Origin: Hyphomicrobiales bacterium
GTDB taxonomy: Bacteria > Pseudomonadota > Alphaproteobacteria > Rhizobiales > Xanthobacteraceae
Direction of reading: 5' to 3'
Length of the DNA: 64,000 bases
Assembly (NCBI GenBank): GCA_016185205.1
Contig: JACPOA010000034.1
Location: 62,001-126,000 of the forward strand
This document shows, piece by piece, positions 37,223-45,018 of this stretch (position 1 is the first letter of the stretch; each line of letters begins with the position of its first letter). The position numbers and the translations under genes are program-made. The notes under the pieces were generated by a model. The model did not search any database, had not been told where the DNA came from, and saw nothing but the letters and a program-made list of their open reading frames with translations.

Positions 37223-38200
37223 ATGCGCTCGTTTATGAAAAGCTTGGCCAGCGTCGCGCTGTTTGCGGCCATCGTCGGCATCGCGCCGGCATCGGCCGCC
37301 GGGTACCCAGACAAGCCGGTGAAAGTCGTCGTGCCGTTCGCGCCGGCCGGTCCCACCGACGTGATGGCGCGGCTGATCGCGCAGAAGCTGTCGGAAAACC
37401 TGAAGCAGCAATTCTACATCGAGAACCATCCCGGCGCCGGCGGTAATATCGGCATGACCCAGGTCGCGAAATCGGCGCCCGACGGCTACACCATCCTGGT
37501 TGCCTCATCGAGCTTCGTGGTCAATCCGAGCCTCTATGCCAAGAATCCGTACGATCCGTTCAAGGATTTCGTGCCGATCACACTCGCCGCCGCCTCGCCG
37601 AATGTCATCGCCGTGCACCCCGATCTGCCGGTGAAAACGTTGAAGGAGTTGATCGACCTGGTGAAGGCCGACCCGGCCAAATATTCCATGGCCAATCCCG
37701 GCGTCGGTACGACGCCGCAGCTCGCCGGCGAATTGTTCAAGCTCTCGACCAAACTCGACCTCACCAGCGTGCCGTTCGGCGGCGCGGGTCCCGCGATCCA
37801 GTCGGCGGTGGCCGGCCATACCCCGATCGCGGTCAGCGCCATTCCGCCGGCCGCGCCGCAGATCCAAGGCGGCAAGCTGCGAGGCCTCGCCGTCACCGGC
37901 GCCAAGCGTTCGGCCGCCATGCCCGACGTGCCGACCATGGCGGAAGCCGGCCTCGCGGGCCAGGAATCGGAGACCATGCAGGGCCTGTTCGTGCCGGCCG
38001 GAACGCCGAAGGAGATCGTCGCCCTGCTCAACGCCGAGATCGTCAAGGTGATGGCGCTGCCGGACGTGAAAGCGAAATGCGCCCAGCTCGGCTTCGACGT
38101 GGTGGCGAACAAGCCGGAGGAATTCGCCGCCTATATCAAGTCGGAGGTCGAGAAGTGGGGCAAGGTGATCAAGGACGCCAAGATACCGCAGATCAAGTGA
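37223..38200 (+). CDS. Bug/TctC-family tripartite tricarboxylate transporter binding protein
   Basis: A 325-residue periplasmic binding protein with a signal peptide ending in ASAAGYP and the Bug-family start PDKPVKVVVPFAPAGPTDVMAR, the IENHPGAGGNIG loop and the carboxylate-binding SAPDGYTILVAS segment. A GGGAGGAATTC site stands before ATG 37223. No TctA/TctB membrane subunits lie nearby, as is common for Bug proteins. It directly precedes a D-tartrate dehydratase-like gene on the same strand, so a hydroxy-dicarboxylate such as tartrate is a reasonable ligand guess. Confidence 0.92.
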   Translation: MRSFMKSLASVALFAAIVGIAPASAAGYPDKPVKVVVPFAPAGPTDVMARLIAQKLSENLKQQFYIENHPGAGGNIGMTQVAKSAPDGYTILVASSSFVVNPSLYAKNPYDPFKDFVPITLAAASPNVIAVHPDLPVKTLKELIDLVKADPAKYSMANPGVGTTPQLAGELFKLSTKLDLTSVPFGGAGPAIQSAVAGHTPIAVSAIPPAAPQIQGGKLRGLAVTGAKRSAAMPDVPTMAEAGLAGQESETMQGLFVPAGTPKEIVALLNAEIVKVMALPDVKAKCAQLGFDVVANKPEEFAAYIKSEVEKWGKVIKDAKIPQIK

Positions 38201-38209
38201 GCGGGCGTT

Positions 38210-38296
38210 CCCCGGATGCGGCGCAGCACGAGCCATAAGCGCGTTTACGCGCGTCTTCGACGCGCTATGGCGAAGTGGTGCGCCGCTGATCCGGGG
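38210..38296. repeat. Long intergenic inverted repeat
   Basis: CCCCGGATGCGGCGCAGCAC at the left pairs, with one bulge, with GTGCGCCGCTGATCCGGGG at the right; the interior (AGCGCGTTTACGCGCG...CGCGCT) can fold again. It begins ten bases after the binding-protein stop and may act as its terminator. It resembles dispersed palindromes common in Bradyrhizobium-type genomes. Confidence 0.6.
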
Positions 38297-38321
38297 CCGT
38301 TCCAAACTCCGAACCCGTAAC

Positions 38322-38386
38322 GGTCCCGGGTCTGCAGCGCACCGCTTCACTTCGTGACGCGCTGCGCTGCGCCCGGGACAAGAGCG
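38322..38386. repeat. Second intergenic inverted repeat
   Basis: GGTCCCGGGTCTGCAGCGCA ... TGCGCTGCGCCCGGGAC forms an imperfect stem with an internal CACTTCGTG loop region. It ends only five bases before the tartrate dehydratase-like start codon, so it occupies the position of the ribosome site and could restrain translation. Confidence 0.55.
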
Positions 38387-38390
38387 TAAC

Positions 38391-39557
38391 ATGCGCATCG
38401 TCGACATCCGCGAAACGGCGATCCCGCTCAAGTCGAAGCTGGCCAATTCGAGCTTCGATTTCTCCGAAATGACGACATCGGTGGTCGCCGTGATCACGGA
38501 TGTCGTGCGGGGCGGCAAGCCGGTCTGCGGCTTCGCCTTCAATTCCACCGGCCGCTATGCCTGCGGCGCGCAAATGCGCGCGCGCTTCATCCCGCGCATT
38601 CTCGCCGCCGATCCCGGCACGCTGCTCGACGCCGGCGGCGACAATCTCGATCCGGCGAAGATTTTCACCTGCATGATGCGGCGGGAAAAAGCCGGCGGCC
38701 ATTCCGAACGCTCGATCGCGATCGGCACCATCGAGGTGGCGGTGTGGGATGCTATTGCCAAGATCGCCGAGAAACCGCTGCACCACGTGCTGGCCGAACG
38801 CTACAGCGACGGCAAGGTCCCCGCGAAAGTCTTCTGCTATGTCGGCGGCGGCTGGTACTGGCCGGGCCAGACCATCAAGGACTTGCAGGACGAGATGCGC
38901 CGCCATCTCGACGCCGGTTACACCCTGGTGAAGATGAAGGTCGGCGGATTGCCGCTCGAGGACGACGTGCGGTGGCTGGAAGCTGTGCTGAAGGTTGTCG
39001 GCTCTGGCGAGCATCTGGCGGTCGACGCCAATTGCAAGTTCGATCGCGCGGAAGCGCTACGCTACGCCAAGGCGCTCGCTCCCTTCAAGCTGCGCTGGTT
39101 CGAGGAGCCGTGCGATCCGCTCGACTTCGCACTGCTGGCCGAATTGGCCAGCGTCTACGCGCCGCCGCTGGCGACCGGCGAGAACCTGTTTTCGACCCCG
39201 GACGTGGAGAATCTGGCGCGCTTCGGCGGCTTTCGCGCCGACCGCGACATCATCCAGATCGATCCGCCGCAGGCCTATGGCATCGGCCAATATGCTCGCA
39301 CGGTCGACATGCTGGCGCGTCACGGCTGGCCGCGCCGCTCGCTGTTCCCGCATGGCGGCAACCAGATGTCGCTCGCCATCGCCGCCGGCTTCGGGCTGGG
39401 CGGCGCGGAGTCCTATCCCGGCGTGTTCGGCGATTTCGGCGGCTTTGCCGACGACGCCCGCATCGTGGACGGCGCGATCGCGCTGTCCGACCGCCCCGGC
39501 ATCGGCTTCGAAGGCCAGGCCGCGCTGTACCGCATCATGCGCGAACTGGTGCAATAG
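38391..39557 (+). CDS. Enolase-superfamily dehydratase, D-tartrate dehydratase (TarD)-like
   Basis: A 388-residue mandelate-racemase/MLE-type enzyme. It parallels Bradyrhizobium D-tartrate dehydratase along its length: metal ligands Asp212 (VDANCKF), Glu238 (FEEP), Glu264 (ATGEN), the base Lys183 in KMKVGG and His321 in FPHGGNQMSL, and the ending PGIGFEGQAALY. Differences around the ligands (DANCKF, EEPCDPLDF) leave the exact acid open. Family chemistry is abstraction of the proton next to a carboxylate, then loss of water. It follows a Bug-type binding protein gene. A diverged copy of its last 22 codons lies at 41232-41310. Confidence 0.87.
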   Translation: MRIVDIRETAIPLKSKLANSSFDFSEMTTSVVAVITDVVRGGKPVCGFAFNSTGRYACGAQMRARFIPRILAADPGTLLDAGGDNLDPAKIFTCMMRREKAGGHSERSIAIGTIEVAVWDAIAKIAEKPLHHVLAERYSDGKVPAKVFCYVGGGWYWPGQTIKDLQDEMRRHLDAGYTLVKMKVGGLPLEDDVRWLEAVLKVVGSGEHLAVDANCKFDRAEALRYAKALAPFKLRWFEEPCDPLDFALLAELASVYAPPLATGENLFSTPDVENLARFGGFRADRDIIQIDPPQAYGIGQYARTVDMLARHGWPRRSLFPHGGNQMSLAIAAGFGLGGAESYPGVFGDFGGFADDARIVDGAIALSDRPGIGFEGQAALYRIMRELVQ

Positions 39558-39603
39558 TTCCATAGCGAGCTCGCGCCATAGCTTGAACGATTTTGTTTCG
39601 CTC

Positions 39604-40791
39604 TCAAAACTTCACGGCGAGCTCCGTCTTGATATCGCGAACCGTCGTGCCATTTCCGGGTGTCTGGCCGTCGCGATATTTGACAGAAATGGCAGCATTT
39701 CCAGAACTTGTCAGGTTGTATCCCACAGTTGCTTGGAAATACTCCGCGTCCTTGTTGTGGCCGGCATTCGTCAAGTTCGGCAGGTAACGATATTGCGCGG
39801 CCAGAGTCAGGTTCCGCAGCAGTCCGTACCGGAACCACATATTGGCGCCAAGAATAGCGCCGGCGCGGAAATATTCGTCTCCGGTCGTCAAACCGGATAC
39901 ATTACCTGCATTGGTGACCCTCTCGTATTCGGCGTGCAACAAAGGCGTAAAGCTCAGCATCGTTGGACCGAAGAGGTTCTGGCCGCCACCAATACCCCAA
40001 TCGACGCGATACGGCTGCCATTCCAAGTAGCCACCCCAGATTTTCGAGTCACTTCGAGAGTCAGTTTTTAAATATCCGGAGTAACGCAGGTAGTTGAGAT
40101 CGAAAATGGGGCCTTCCCTCTCCAACTCTCCTATGAATCGGAAACCGAGATAGTCAACGTTCTTGGTTGGGTCCGCGCGGTTCCGCTGTTGATCAAATTC
40201 AACTCCAGGCGCGATCAACGATCGTGTGAATCCGGGCGGAACGAACATGGCAGTCTTTTTGGAGTCGACTGATAAGACATTCCAACCAATAATCGCCCCA
40301 GTCGCTGCGATGATGTCGTTGCTCCCCTTGTTGTCGCGGGTATAGCTTATGCTCGCGCCCTCCGCGTCATCCCGCGCCTTTGGAAGTGCCGCCAGCGATT
40401 GAATGTGATATGCGTCCCGAATCAAGAACGGCAGATCAAAGTTGTCTTCCTCAAGCTTGAGTCTTGTTCGGGCCTGCTCAGCCGGAATTTCCTTCCCGCC
40501 CGCGCTTGCCATATCCTTGAGATCTTGTAGGTAGCCTTTCTCGTCGTCCTGGGCGCCTTTGTCTGCCCGCCGCTGCTGCTCTTTGGTCAGATAGCCCTTG
40601 CATTCGTCATCGAATTTAGCCAGCAGCGGCCGGGCGAGGTTCTTGGCGAGCGCTGCGAATCTTTCTTTCGGAATGTAGGTTCGGCCGTTCTTGGTTTCGC
40701 TGCATTTCGCGATCACATCATCCGGCGCGGAATAAGCAGACGTCGATGTCAGCACGAGAGCGATTGAAAGCACTGCACGATATTGCCACAT
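39604..40791 (-). CDS. Predicted outer-membrane beta-barrel protein
   Basis: A 395-residue exported protein, signal peptide about residues 1-22 (ALVLTSTSAYSA). Residues about 25-110 are charged and helical (KERFAALAKNLARPLLAKFD, EQQRRADKGAQ). From about 140 on, alternating strands such as FRFIGELEREGPIFDLNYLRYSGYL (in part), GGYLEWQPYRVDWGIGGG and NLTLAAQYRYLPN look like barrel strands, and the last residue is Phe (LAVKF), the usual BAM-recognised end. Not assigned to a family. Codon use is more AT-rich than neighbours. It starts one base after the stop of the ACP-like gene on the same strand, so both form a unit. Confidence 0.7.
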   Translation of the reverse strand: MWQYRAVLSIALVLTSTSAYSAPDDVIAKCSETKNGRTYIPKERFAALAKNLARPLLAKFDDECKGYLTKEQQRRADKGAQDDEKGYLQDLKDMASAGGKEIPAEQARTRLKLEEDNFDLPFLIRDAYHIQSLAALPKARDDAEGASISYTRDNKGSNDIIAATGAIIGWNVLSVDSKKTAMFVPPGFTRSLIAPGVEFDQQRNRADPTKNVDYLGFRFIGELEREGPIFDLNYLRYSGYLKTDSRSDSKIWGGYLEWQPYRVDWGIGGGQNLFGPTMLSFTPLLHAEYERVTNAGNVSGLTTGDEYFRAGAILGANMWFRYGLLRNLTLAAQYRYLPNLTNAGHNKDAEYFQATVGYNLTSSGNAAISVKYRDGQTPGNGTTVRDIKTELAVKF

Positions 40792-40792
40792 C

Positions 40793-41065
40793 TCACACTC
40801 CGAAGGCTGTGAAAACTATGTCTCGAACGTTCTTCAACTTCTTGGCCTCTTCCATCTTGTCGCGATCGAGCTTCTTAGGAATCGTCATTCCGTGCTTTTT
40901 GAAGCAACGCTCGAGGCTGATAGCGAATGACCTACGGCTGGGACCATCTTTGTAACCATAGTCGCCTGAGAGACTGTCGTTCAGAGTGATCTCGCCGCGC
41001 GGAATCTTTGTGATCTCGCTAACGCAGTCCTTGAGCTGGCTATACACATCATCGCTGCTTGGCAT
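40793..41065 (-). CDS. Small acyl-carrier-protein-like protein, no attachment Ser seen
   Basis: A 90-residue protein with the spacing of an acyl carrier protein: helix 1 (DVYSQLKDCVSEITKI), a DSLSGDYGY segment, helix 2 (SFAISLERCFKKHGM) and a final helix (LKNVRDIVFTAFG). The usual Asp-Ser-Leu phosphopantetheine site at the start of helix 2 is replaced by GYKDGPSRRS, so attachment is doubtful. The family call is by fold pattern only. It precedes the beta-barrel gene with a one-base gap. The ATG at 41065 is chosen over a GTG one codon upstream. Confidence 0.55.
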   Translation of the reverse strand: MPSSDDVYSQLKDCVSEITKIPRGEITLNDSLSGDYGYKDGPSRRSFAISLERCFKKHGMTIPKKLDRDKMEEAKKLKNVRDIVFTAFGV

Positions 41066-41222
41066 CACACCACACCCCCCTATTTGTGAATCCTCGCCAT
41101 CCGACCCGTTGATCTTAAGTGGCTAATTTCACGCCGTCGACGAGATTTAAAGTTATGCCACTATAAGATGTAGCCGCACGGCCGTCCTTTTGGGGCGCAC
41201 TTTGGCGTGCCTTCAAGCTTCA

Positions 41223-41310
41223 CCCATCACCTTGTCCGACCGCCCCGGCATCGGCTTCGAGGGCCAGGCCGCGCTTTACCGCATCATGCGCGAGCTGGCG
41301 GGGATTTGAC
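41223..41310 (+). pseudogene. 3' remnant of a tartrate dehydratase-like gene
   Basis: Frame from about 41223 to a TGA at 41308-41310 reads PITLSDRPGIGFEGQAALYR then IMRELAGI, nearly identical to the end of the gene at 38391-39557. Over the roughly 65 best-matching bases only four differ: three are silent (GAA/GAG twice, CTG/CTT) and one changes Val to Ala. The silent bias shows it diverged as a coding sequence and is not a recent copy. The rest of the gene is gone, replaced by the barrel/ACP-like segment. Confidence 0.75.
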
Positions 41311-41443
41311 GGCCGCTGCGCTGTCACAGAAATGCAACAGGCGGGCCCAATTCGGGCGGCCAATCCTTCGCAAACCGCCGGCTATTTCCACGACTCAGAT
41401 AGCTCTTGAGCCGTCATCGATTCGGGGTGGCCGGGGGCAAGCG

Positions 41444-41602
41444 ATGCGCGCAGAAGCGGTCGACTATCGAGTATCCCAGTCCGAACAGCATACGTCTCCA
41501 GACGACAACAACCAGAAAAGCTTGTTGACGCCGGCGCGCCGCGCCGCGCTCGATGCGCTGGAGCGCGAATTCCAAGAATTGCTGAACGCCCCGCCGCGCT
41601 AG
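41444..41602 (+). CDS. Possible small protein of 52 residues
   Basis: An ATG at 41444 opens a frame for a hydrophilic 52-residue peptide: a polar N-terminus (SQSEQHTSPDDNNQKS) then a predicted helix (ARRAALDALEREFQELLN). No family recognised and only a weak purine stretch upstream. It lies in an otherwise empty stretch between the dehydratase remnant and a repeat element. Coding status is uncertain. Confidence 0.35.
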   Translation: MRAEAVDYRVSQSEQHTSPDDNNQKSLLTPARRAALDALEREFQELLNAPPR

Positions 41603-41646
41603 CGGCGCTTACCGGTTCCCACTAATCTGAATCATGCTTTTTGCTT

Positions 41647-41734
41647 GAGCATGATCTTATCCGACCTTCCTTCGCCCGCCGAAGCGGGCTTCGCGAAGGC
41701 GGGAAACCGGTTCCCACTTTTCGGGATCATGCTC
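41647..41734. repeat. Palindromic intergenic repeat, copy B (complete)
   Basis: Bounded by the perfect 10-base inverted repeat GAGCATGATC / GATCATGCTC; inside are CTTATCCGACC, a nested hairpin of CTTCGCCCGCCGAAGCGGG and CTTCGCGAAGGCGGG, then AAACCGGTTCCCACTTTTCG. Same family as 17541-17608 and 60286-60370. A partial flanking piece (GGTTCCCACTAATC to ATCATGC) lies just before it at about 41612-41636. Confidence 0.85.
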
Positions 41735-41784
41735 TATTGTGCGGCGGCGATAAACCGTCGCCGCTGCCGTTCTGGACCCGAACG

Positions 41785-42222
41785 ATGGACACCGACGTCC
41801 TCCGCCGATTGCACTATGCCGCGGCCATCGCCTGCGGCGTGTTCGCGGCGCTTGTCGTCCACATCGTGCTCACCGTGTTCGGCAGCGGGCTCGACTCCGT
41901 GCTGCGCACCGCCGGCAATACGCAGCAGTTCGTCTCCGCGCTGGCCTGGTGGGCGATCGGCGGTGCCGGCTTTGTCGGCGGCTGGGCCACCGGCGCCTAT
42001 CTGATCGCGGCGGCGCGCGAGCGCGAATTCGTCTACCGGCTGGCGCAGCGTTTTCTGATCGCGGTGGTGTTCGCGGCCGCCACCGCCGGCGGCGTCATGA
42101 GCAAGAGCGGCAATCTCGGCGGCACCGTCGATGTCATCGCCGGCCTGACCGCGCTGGGCTTAGGCCTGATCTGCGCCTTCTGCGGCGCGCGGCTTGCCTA
42201 TCTCAACGCCGAGCAGGTGTAG
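41785..42222 (+). CDS. Hypothetical four-helix membrane protein
   Basis: A 145-residue protein with four hydrophobic segments: about residues 10-30, 50-75, 88-105 and 118-138 (ending LICAFCGARLAYLN). No family is recognised. The ATG at 41785 is the first Met outside the repeat element that fills the upstream frame. It converges with the alcohol dehydrogenase gene, with nine bases between stops. Likely an inner-membrane protein; function unknown. Confidence 0.65.
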   Translation: MDTDVLRRLHYAAAIACGVFAALVVHIVLTVFGSGLDSVLRTAGNTQQFVSALAWWAIGGAGFVGGWATGAYLIAAAREREFVYRLAQRFLIAVVFAAATAGGVMSKSGNLGGTVDVIAGLTALGLGLICAFCGARLAYLNAEQV

Positions 42223-42231
42223 CGCCAGCCG

Positions 42232-43395
42232 CTACTCGGCGGCCACGCCAATTCGGGCGACCCCGCGCGCCTTGACCACCACTTTGATCGCATTGTCGGT
42301 GTGATTTTTCGCGTAACTGATGGCGGTCGGCAGGTCCTCGAGCGCGAAAGTATGCGTGTGGATCAGGCCGGCGTCGAAACGCTTCTGCCGCATCAGGGCT
42401 TCGGCGCGGTGGGTCGAACTCTTGCCCTCGCCGCGGATGCCGTACAGGTAGATGTTGTTCTTCACCACATGCGCGATGTCGACCGCGACCTTCTCGTGCA
42501 GGAAGGCGGCCAGGCAGACCTTGCCACCGCGATTGACCATGTGCACCGCCGTGTTGACCGCGTCCGGCGCGGCCGAGCATTCCACCGCGTAATCGACGCC
42601 CTCGCCGCCATTGAGCTTGTGCACCGCCTCGACCGCGTCGATGTTTCTGACGTTGACCACATGATCGGCGCCGAGCTTGCGCGCAATTTCAAGGCGATTG
42701 TCGGCGATATCGGCGGCGATCACCGGCGAGGCGCCGAGCGCCTTGGCCACCGCCGCCACCAGCAGGCCGATCGGCCCAAGTCCGATCACCGCCACGCTCT
42801 CGCCGGCGACGAGACCGCCGAGCTCGGTCAAGGCATACATCGCGGTGCCGGCGGTGACGACCAGCGCGCCGACTTCGTCCGGCATGTCGTCGGCGATGCG
42901 CGCCAATGTGTTGATGTGGTTGACCTGGTATTCGCAGAAGCCGCCGTCGGTGGTGAAACCGTTGGCGCGGTGGCCCTTGTCGTGCGCGCCGTAGTTCATG
43001 CCGTAGTTGTGGCATGACGTGTACATGCCCTGGCGGCAGCGCTTGCATTGCCCGCAACCGGCGTGGATCTCGCAGGCCACGCGCTGGCCGATAGCGAATT
43101 CGTCGACGCCGGGACCGAGCGCGACCACGGTGCCCATGTATTCATGACCGGGCGTCCAGTTCTTGTTGAACGGCAAGCCGCCTTCGATCAGCGCCGGCGG
43201 GCCGTAGTAGATGTTGTCGAGGTCGGTGGCGCAGATCGCCACCGCGTCGATGCGGATCAGCACCTCGGCCTTGTTCGGCACCGGCACCGGTTTGCGCTTG
43301 AGCATGAGCTGGCCGGGATCGCCGAGCACCCAGGCCTGCATGCTCTCCGGGATTGCATAGCGCTGATCCGTGGTTACGGCGGCGGGAGCGAGCAT
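42232..43395 (-). CDS. Zinc-dependent alcohol dehydrogenase (medium-chain family)
   Basis: A 387-residue MDR-family enzyme. Catalytic zinc site: Cys in AICATDLDN and GHEYMG; structural zinc Cys cluster CGQCKRCRQGMYTSC; Rossmann motif VIGLGPIGLLVAAVAK near residue 205 for NAD(P). The ATG at 43395 (MLAPAAV) is taken because GAGG lies eight bases upstream; another ATG is four codons earlier. A perfect FixK/FNR box lies about 90 bases upstream, pointing to control by low oxygen. It could oxidise an alcohol or reduce an aldehyde or sugar-type ketone; the substrate is open. Confidence 0.9.
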   Translation of the reverse strand: MLAPAAVTTDQRYAIPESMQAWVLGDPGQLMLKRKPVPVPNKAEVLIRIDAVAICATDLDNIYYGPPALIEGGLPFNKNWTPGHEYMGTVVALGPGVDEFAIGQRVACEIHAGCGQCKRCRQGMYTSCHNYGMNYGAHDKGHRANGFTTDGGFCEYQVNHINTLARIADDMPDEVGALVVTAGTAMYALTELGGLVAGESVAVIGLGPIGLLVAAVAKALGASPVIAADIADNRLEIARKLGADHVVNVRNIDAVEAVHKLNGGEGVDYAVECSAAPDAVNTAVHMVNRGGKVCLAAFLHEKVAVDIAHVVKNNIYLYGIRGEGKSSTHRAEALMRQKRFDAGLIHTHTFALEDLPTAISYAKNHTDNAIKVVVKARGVARIGVAAE

Positions 43396-43478
43396 GATGG
43401 GCCTCATTAATTTCGTTAATAGTGCGGCGTGTAACTGCGACACTATTGAACGACAGTTTTCGCCGGAGCGTTCCGCGG

Positions 43479-43496
43479 CCTTGATGTAAATCAAGG
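43479..43496. promoter_or_regulatory. FixK/FNR-type box
   Basis: CCTTGATGTAAATCAAGG is a perfect 18-base dyad containing the consensus TTGAT-N4-ATCAA. Its centre is 92 bases upstream of the alcohol dehydrogenase start (minus strand) and 173 bases upstream of the binding-protein start (plus strand), so it more likely serves the dehydrogenase. FixK2 or FnrN would activate under oxygen limitation. Confidence 0.75.
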
Positions 43497-43660
43497 TTAT
43501 TGCAGAAAGATTCGGGCGATGGTGGCCGGTCTCCCGCGCACGACCCGGCATTTCTGGGCCGCGTAGGCGAGAGCCTCGCGCCACTGCGCGTGTCAATGGC
43601 CGGGGCGGCAGCGGCCGCTTCGTCCGCGCATATGCCGACACATTCAATAGGGAGAGAGTG

Positions 43661-44908
43661 ATGAAAAGATTGTGGAGCTTACTGGCAGCGTCCGTGCTGT
43701 TGGGCGCCCTCGGTCAAGGGCCCGCGAACGCGGCCGAACAACCGAACAAGATCAAAGTCGGCATCCTGCTGCCGCTCACCGGCACCTTCGCCGCGGTGGC
43801 GGAGACCCAGAAGCAGGGCGCGCTGCTGGCGATCGACGTCGTCAACAAGCGCGGCGGCCTCAACATGCCGTGGGGCAAGGTGCAGGTGGAAGGCGTGGTC
43901 GACGACGACGAAGCCAAGCTCGACGTCGGCGTGCGCCGCTATCGTTACATGATGTCGGAAGGCGTCAAGGGCGTCGGCGGCCAGACCTGGGCCCCGCTCG
44001 CTTACGCGCTCAACGCCATCGTCTCGAAAGAGCCGATGCCCTACTTCCCGGTCTGCGTGATGGCAAAGGAAGCCTTCCAGAAAGGCAAGGTCGCCGATTC
44101 GACCTTCGCCGCCGCCTACAGCCCGTGGACGGTCGGCTACATGGCCGGCCAGGCCGCCATCAAGACGCTCGGCAAGAAGAAAGTGTTTTTCCTCGCCCGC
44201 AGCGACAGCTGGGGCTGGGATATGGAAGCCGGCGTGAAAGATGCGATCAAGGAATACGGCGGCGAGCTGGTCGGGCGCGACGAGGTGTCGCTCGGCACCA
44301 GCGACTTCACCACCGTTCTGCAGAAGGTGAAAGCGGCCAAGCCCGACGTCTTCATCGCCGCGCAATTCGCGGCCGACTCGGTGGCGCTGCTCAAGCAGGT
44401 CTCTCAGATGGGTCTCGGCAAGGAGATGACCATCTTCAATGCCTTCATCACCAACGTGGTGGCCAAAGGCTTGCCGCCGGAAGCGCTGCAGGGCGTCTAC
44501 GCCATGCACTACTTCTATTACGACTTGAGCGGCTTCGAAGATAAAGCCGTGGCCAAAAGCGCCGCGGAGTTCACCGCGCTGTTCCAGGAAAAATACAACT
44601 ACCCGCCGGATGCCTATGCCACCATCGCCTACGTCGCTTATTCGGAGATGTTCCGCGGCTTCGAGGCGGCCAAGTCGTTCGACGCGAAAGCCGTGTCGGC
44701 CGCGCTGATGGCCAATGGCGGCAAGTTCGACAGCGTCAAGGGACCGGCGAATTGGCGGGAAGACCATTCGGCCGTCTACAAATACGCCGCCTGGCTGGTG
44801 AAGGGTAAAGGTCCTGGCGAACAGAAGAACCCGTGGGATCTGTTCACGGTGATGGGTGCCGTGGGCGGCGACGCGGTGCTGCCGAAGCTCAAGGAGCTCG
44901 GCTACTGA
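43661..44908 (+). CDS. Branched-chain-amino-acid-type ABC transporter binding protein (LivJ-like)
   Basis: A 415-residue periplasmic binding protein with a signal peptide (LLAASVLLGALGQGPANA) and the Peripla_BP_6 start IKVGILLPLTGTFAAVAE. The length and features such as SDSWGWDMEAGVKDAIKEYGGE fit the family that binds amino acids, amides or aromatic acids. The ATG at 43661 follows GGGAGAG. First gene of a livJ-G-F-M-H operon; a strong hairpin follows it. The true ligand is unknown. Confidence 0.92.
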   Translation: MKRLWSLLAASVLLGALGQGPANAAEQPNKIKVGILLPLTGTFAAVAETQKQGALLAIDVVNKRGGLNMPWGKVQVEGVVDDDEAKLDVGVRRYRYMMSEGVKGVGGQTWAPLAYALNAIVSKEPMPYFPVCVMAKEAFQKGKVADSTFAAAYSPWTVGYMAGQAAIKTLGKKKVFFLARSDSWGWDMEAGVKDAIKEYGGELVGRDEVSLGTSDFTTVLQKVKAAKPDVFIAAQFAADSVALLKQVSQMGLGKEMTIFNAFITNVVAKGLPPEALQGVYAMHYFYYDLSGFEDKAVAKSAAEFTALFQEKYNYPPDAYATIAYVAYSEMFRGFEAAKSFDAKAVSAALMANGGKFDSVKGPANWREDHSAVYKYAAWLVKGKGPGEQKNPWDLFTVMGAVGGDAVLPKLKELGY

Positions 44909-44962
44909 GCGCAAGCCGGGCAAAAGCTTATCGCCTCGCCCGCTTGAACGATTTGACGGATG

Positions 44963-44994
44963 CCCCCGGCGCGCGTTTCGGCATGCGCCGGGGG
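44963..44994 (+). repeat. 10-bp hairpin between livJ-like and livG-like genes
   Basis: CCCCCGGCGC and GCGCCGGGGG pair perfectly around a 12-base loop, 55 bases after the binding-protein stop and ending 24 bases before the ATPase start. No T run follows. It likely protects the upstream mRNA end or partly terminates, giving more binding protein than ATPase. Confidence 0.6.
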
Positions 44995-45018
44995 TTACAA
45001 TTCGAGAAGGATCGCACC

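Noticed and set aside
39558-41230. Prophage or insertion sequence
   Set aside because: No transposase, integrase, terminal inverted repeats or short target duplication was seen; the only boundary signal is the duplicated gene end.
41207-41602. A 131-codon frame over the dehydratase remnant
   Set aside because: It crosses the remnant in a different frame from the homologous one; only the last 52 codons from 41444 look possibly coding.
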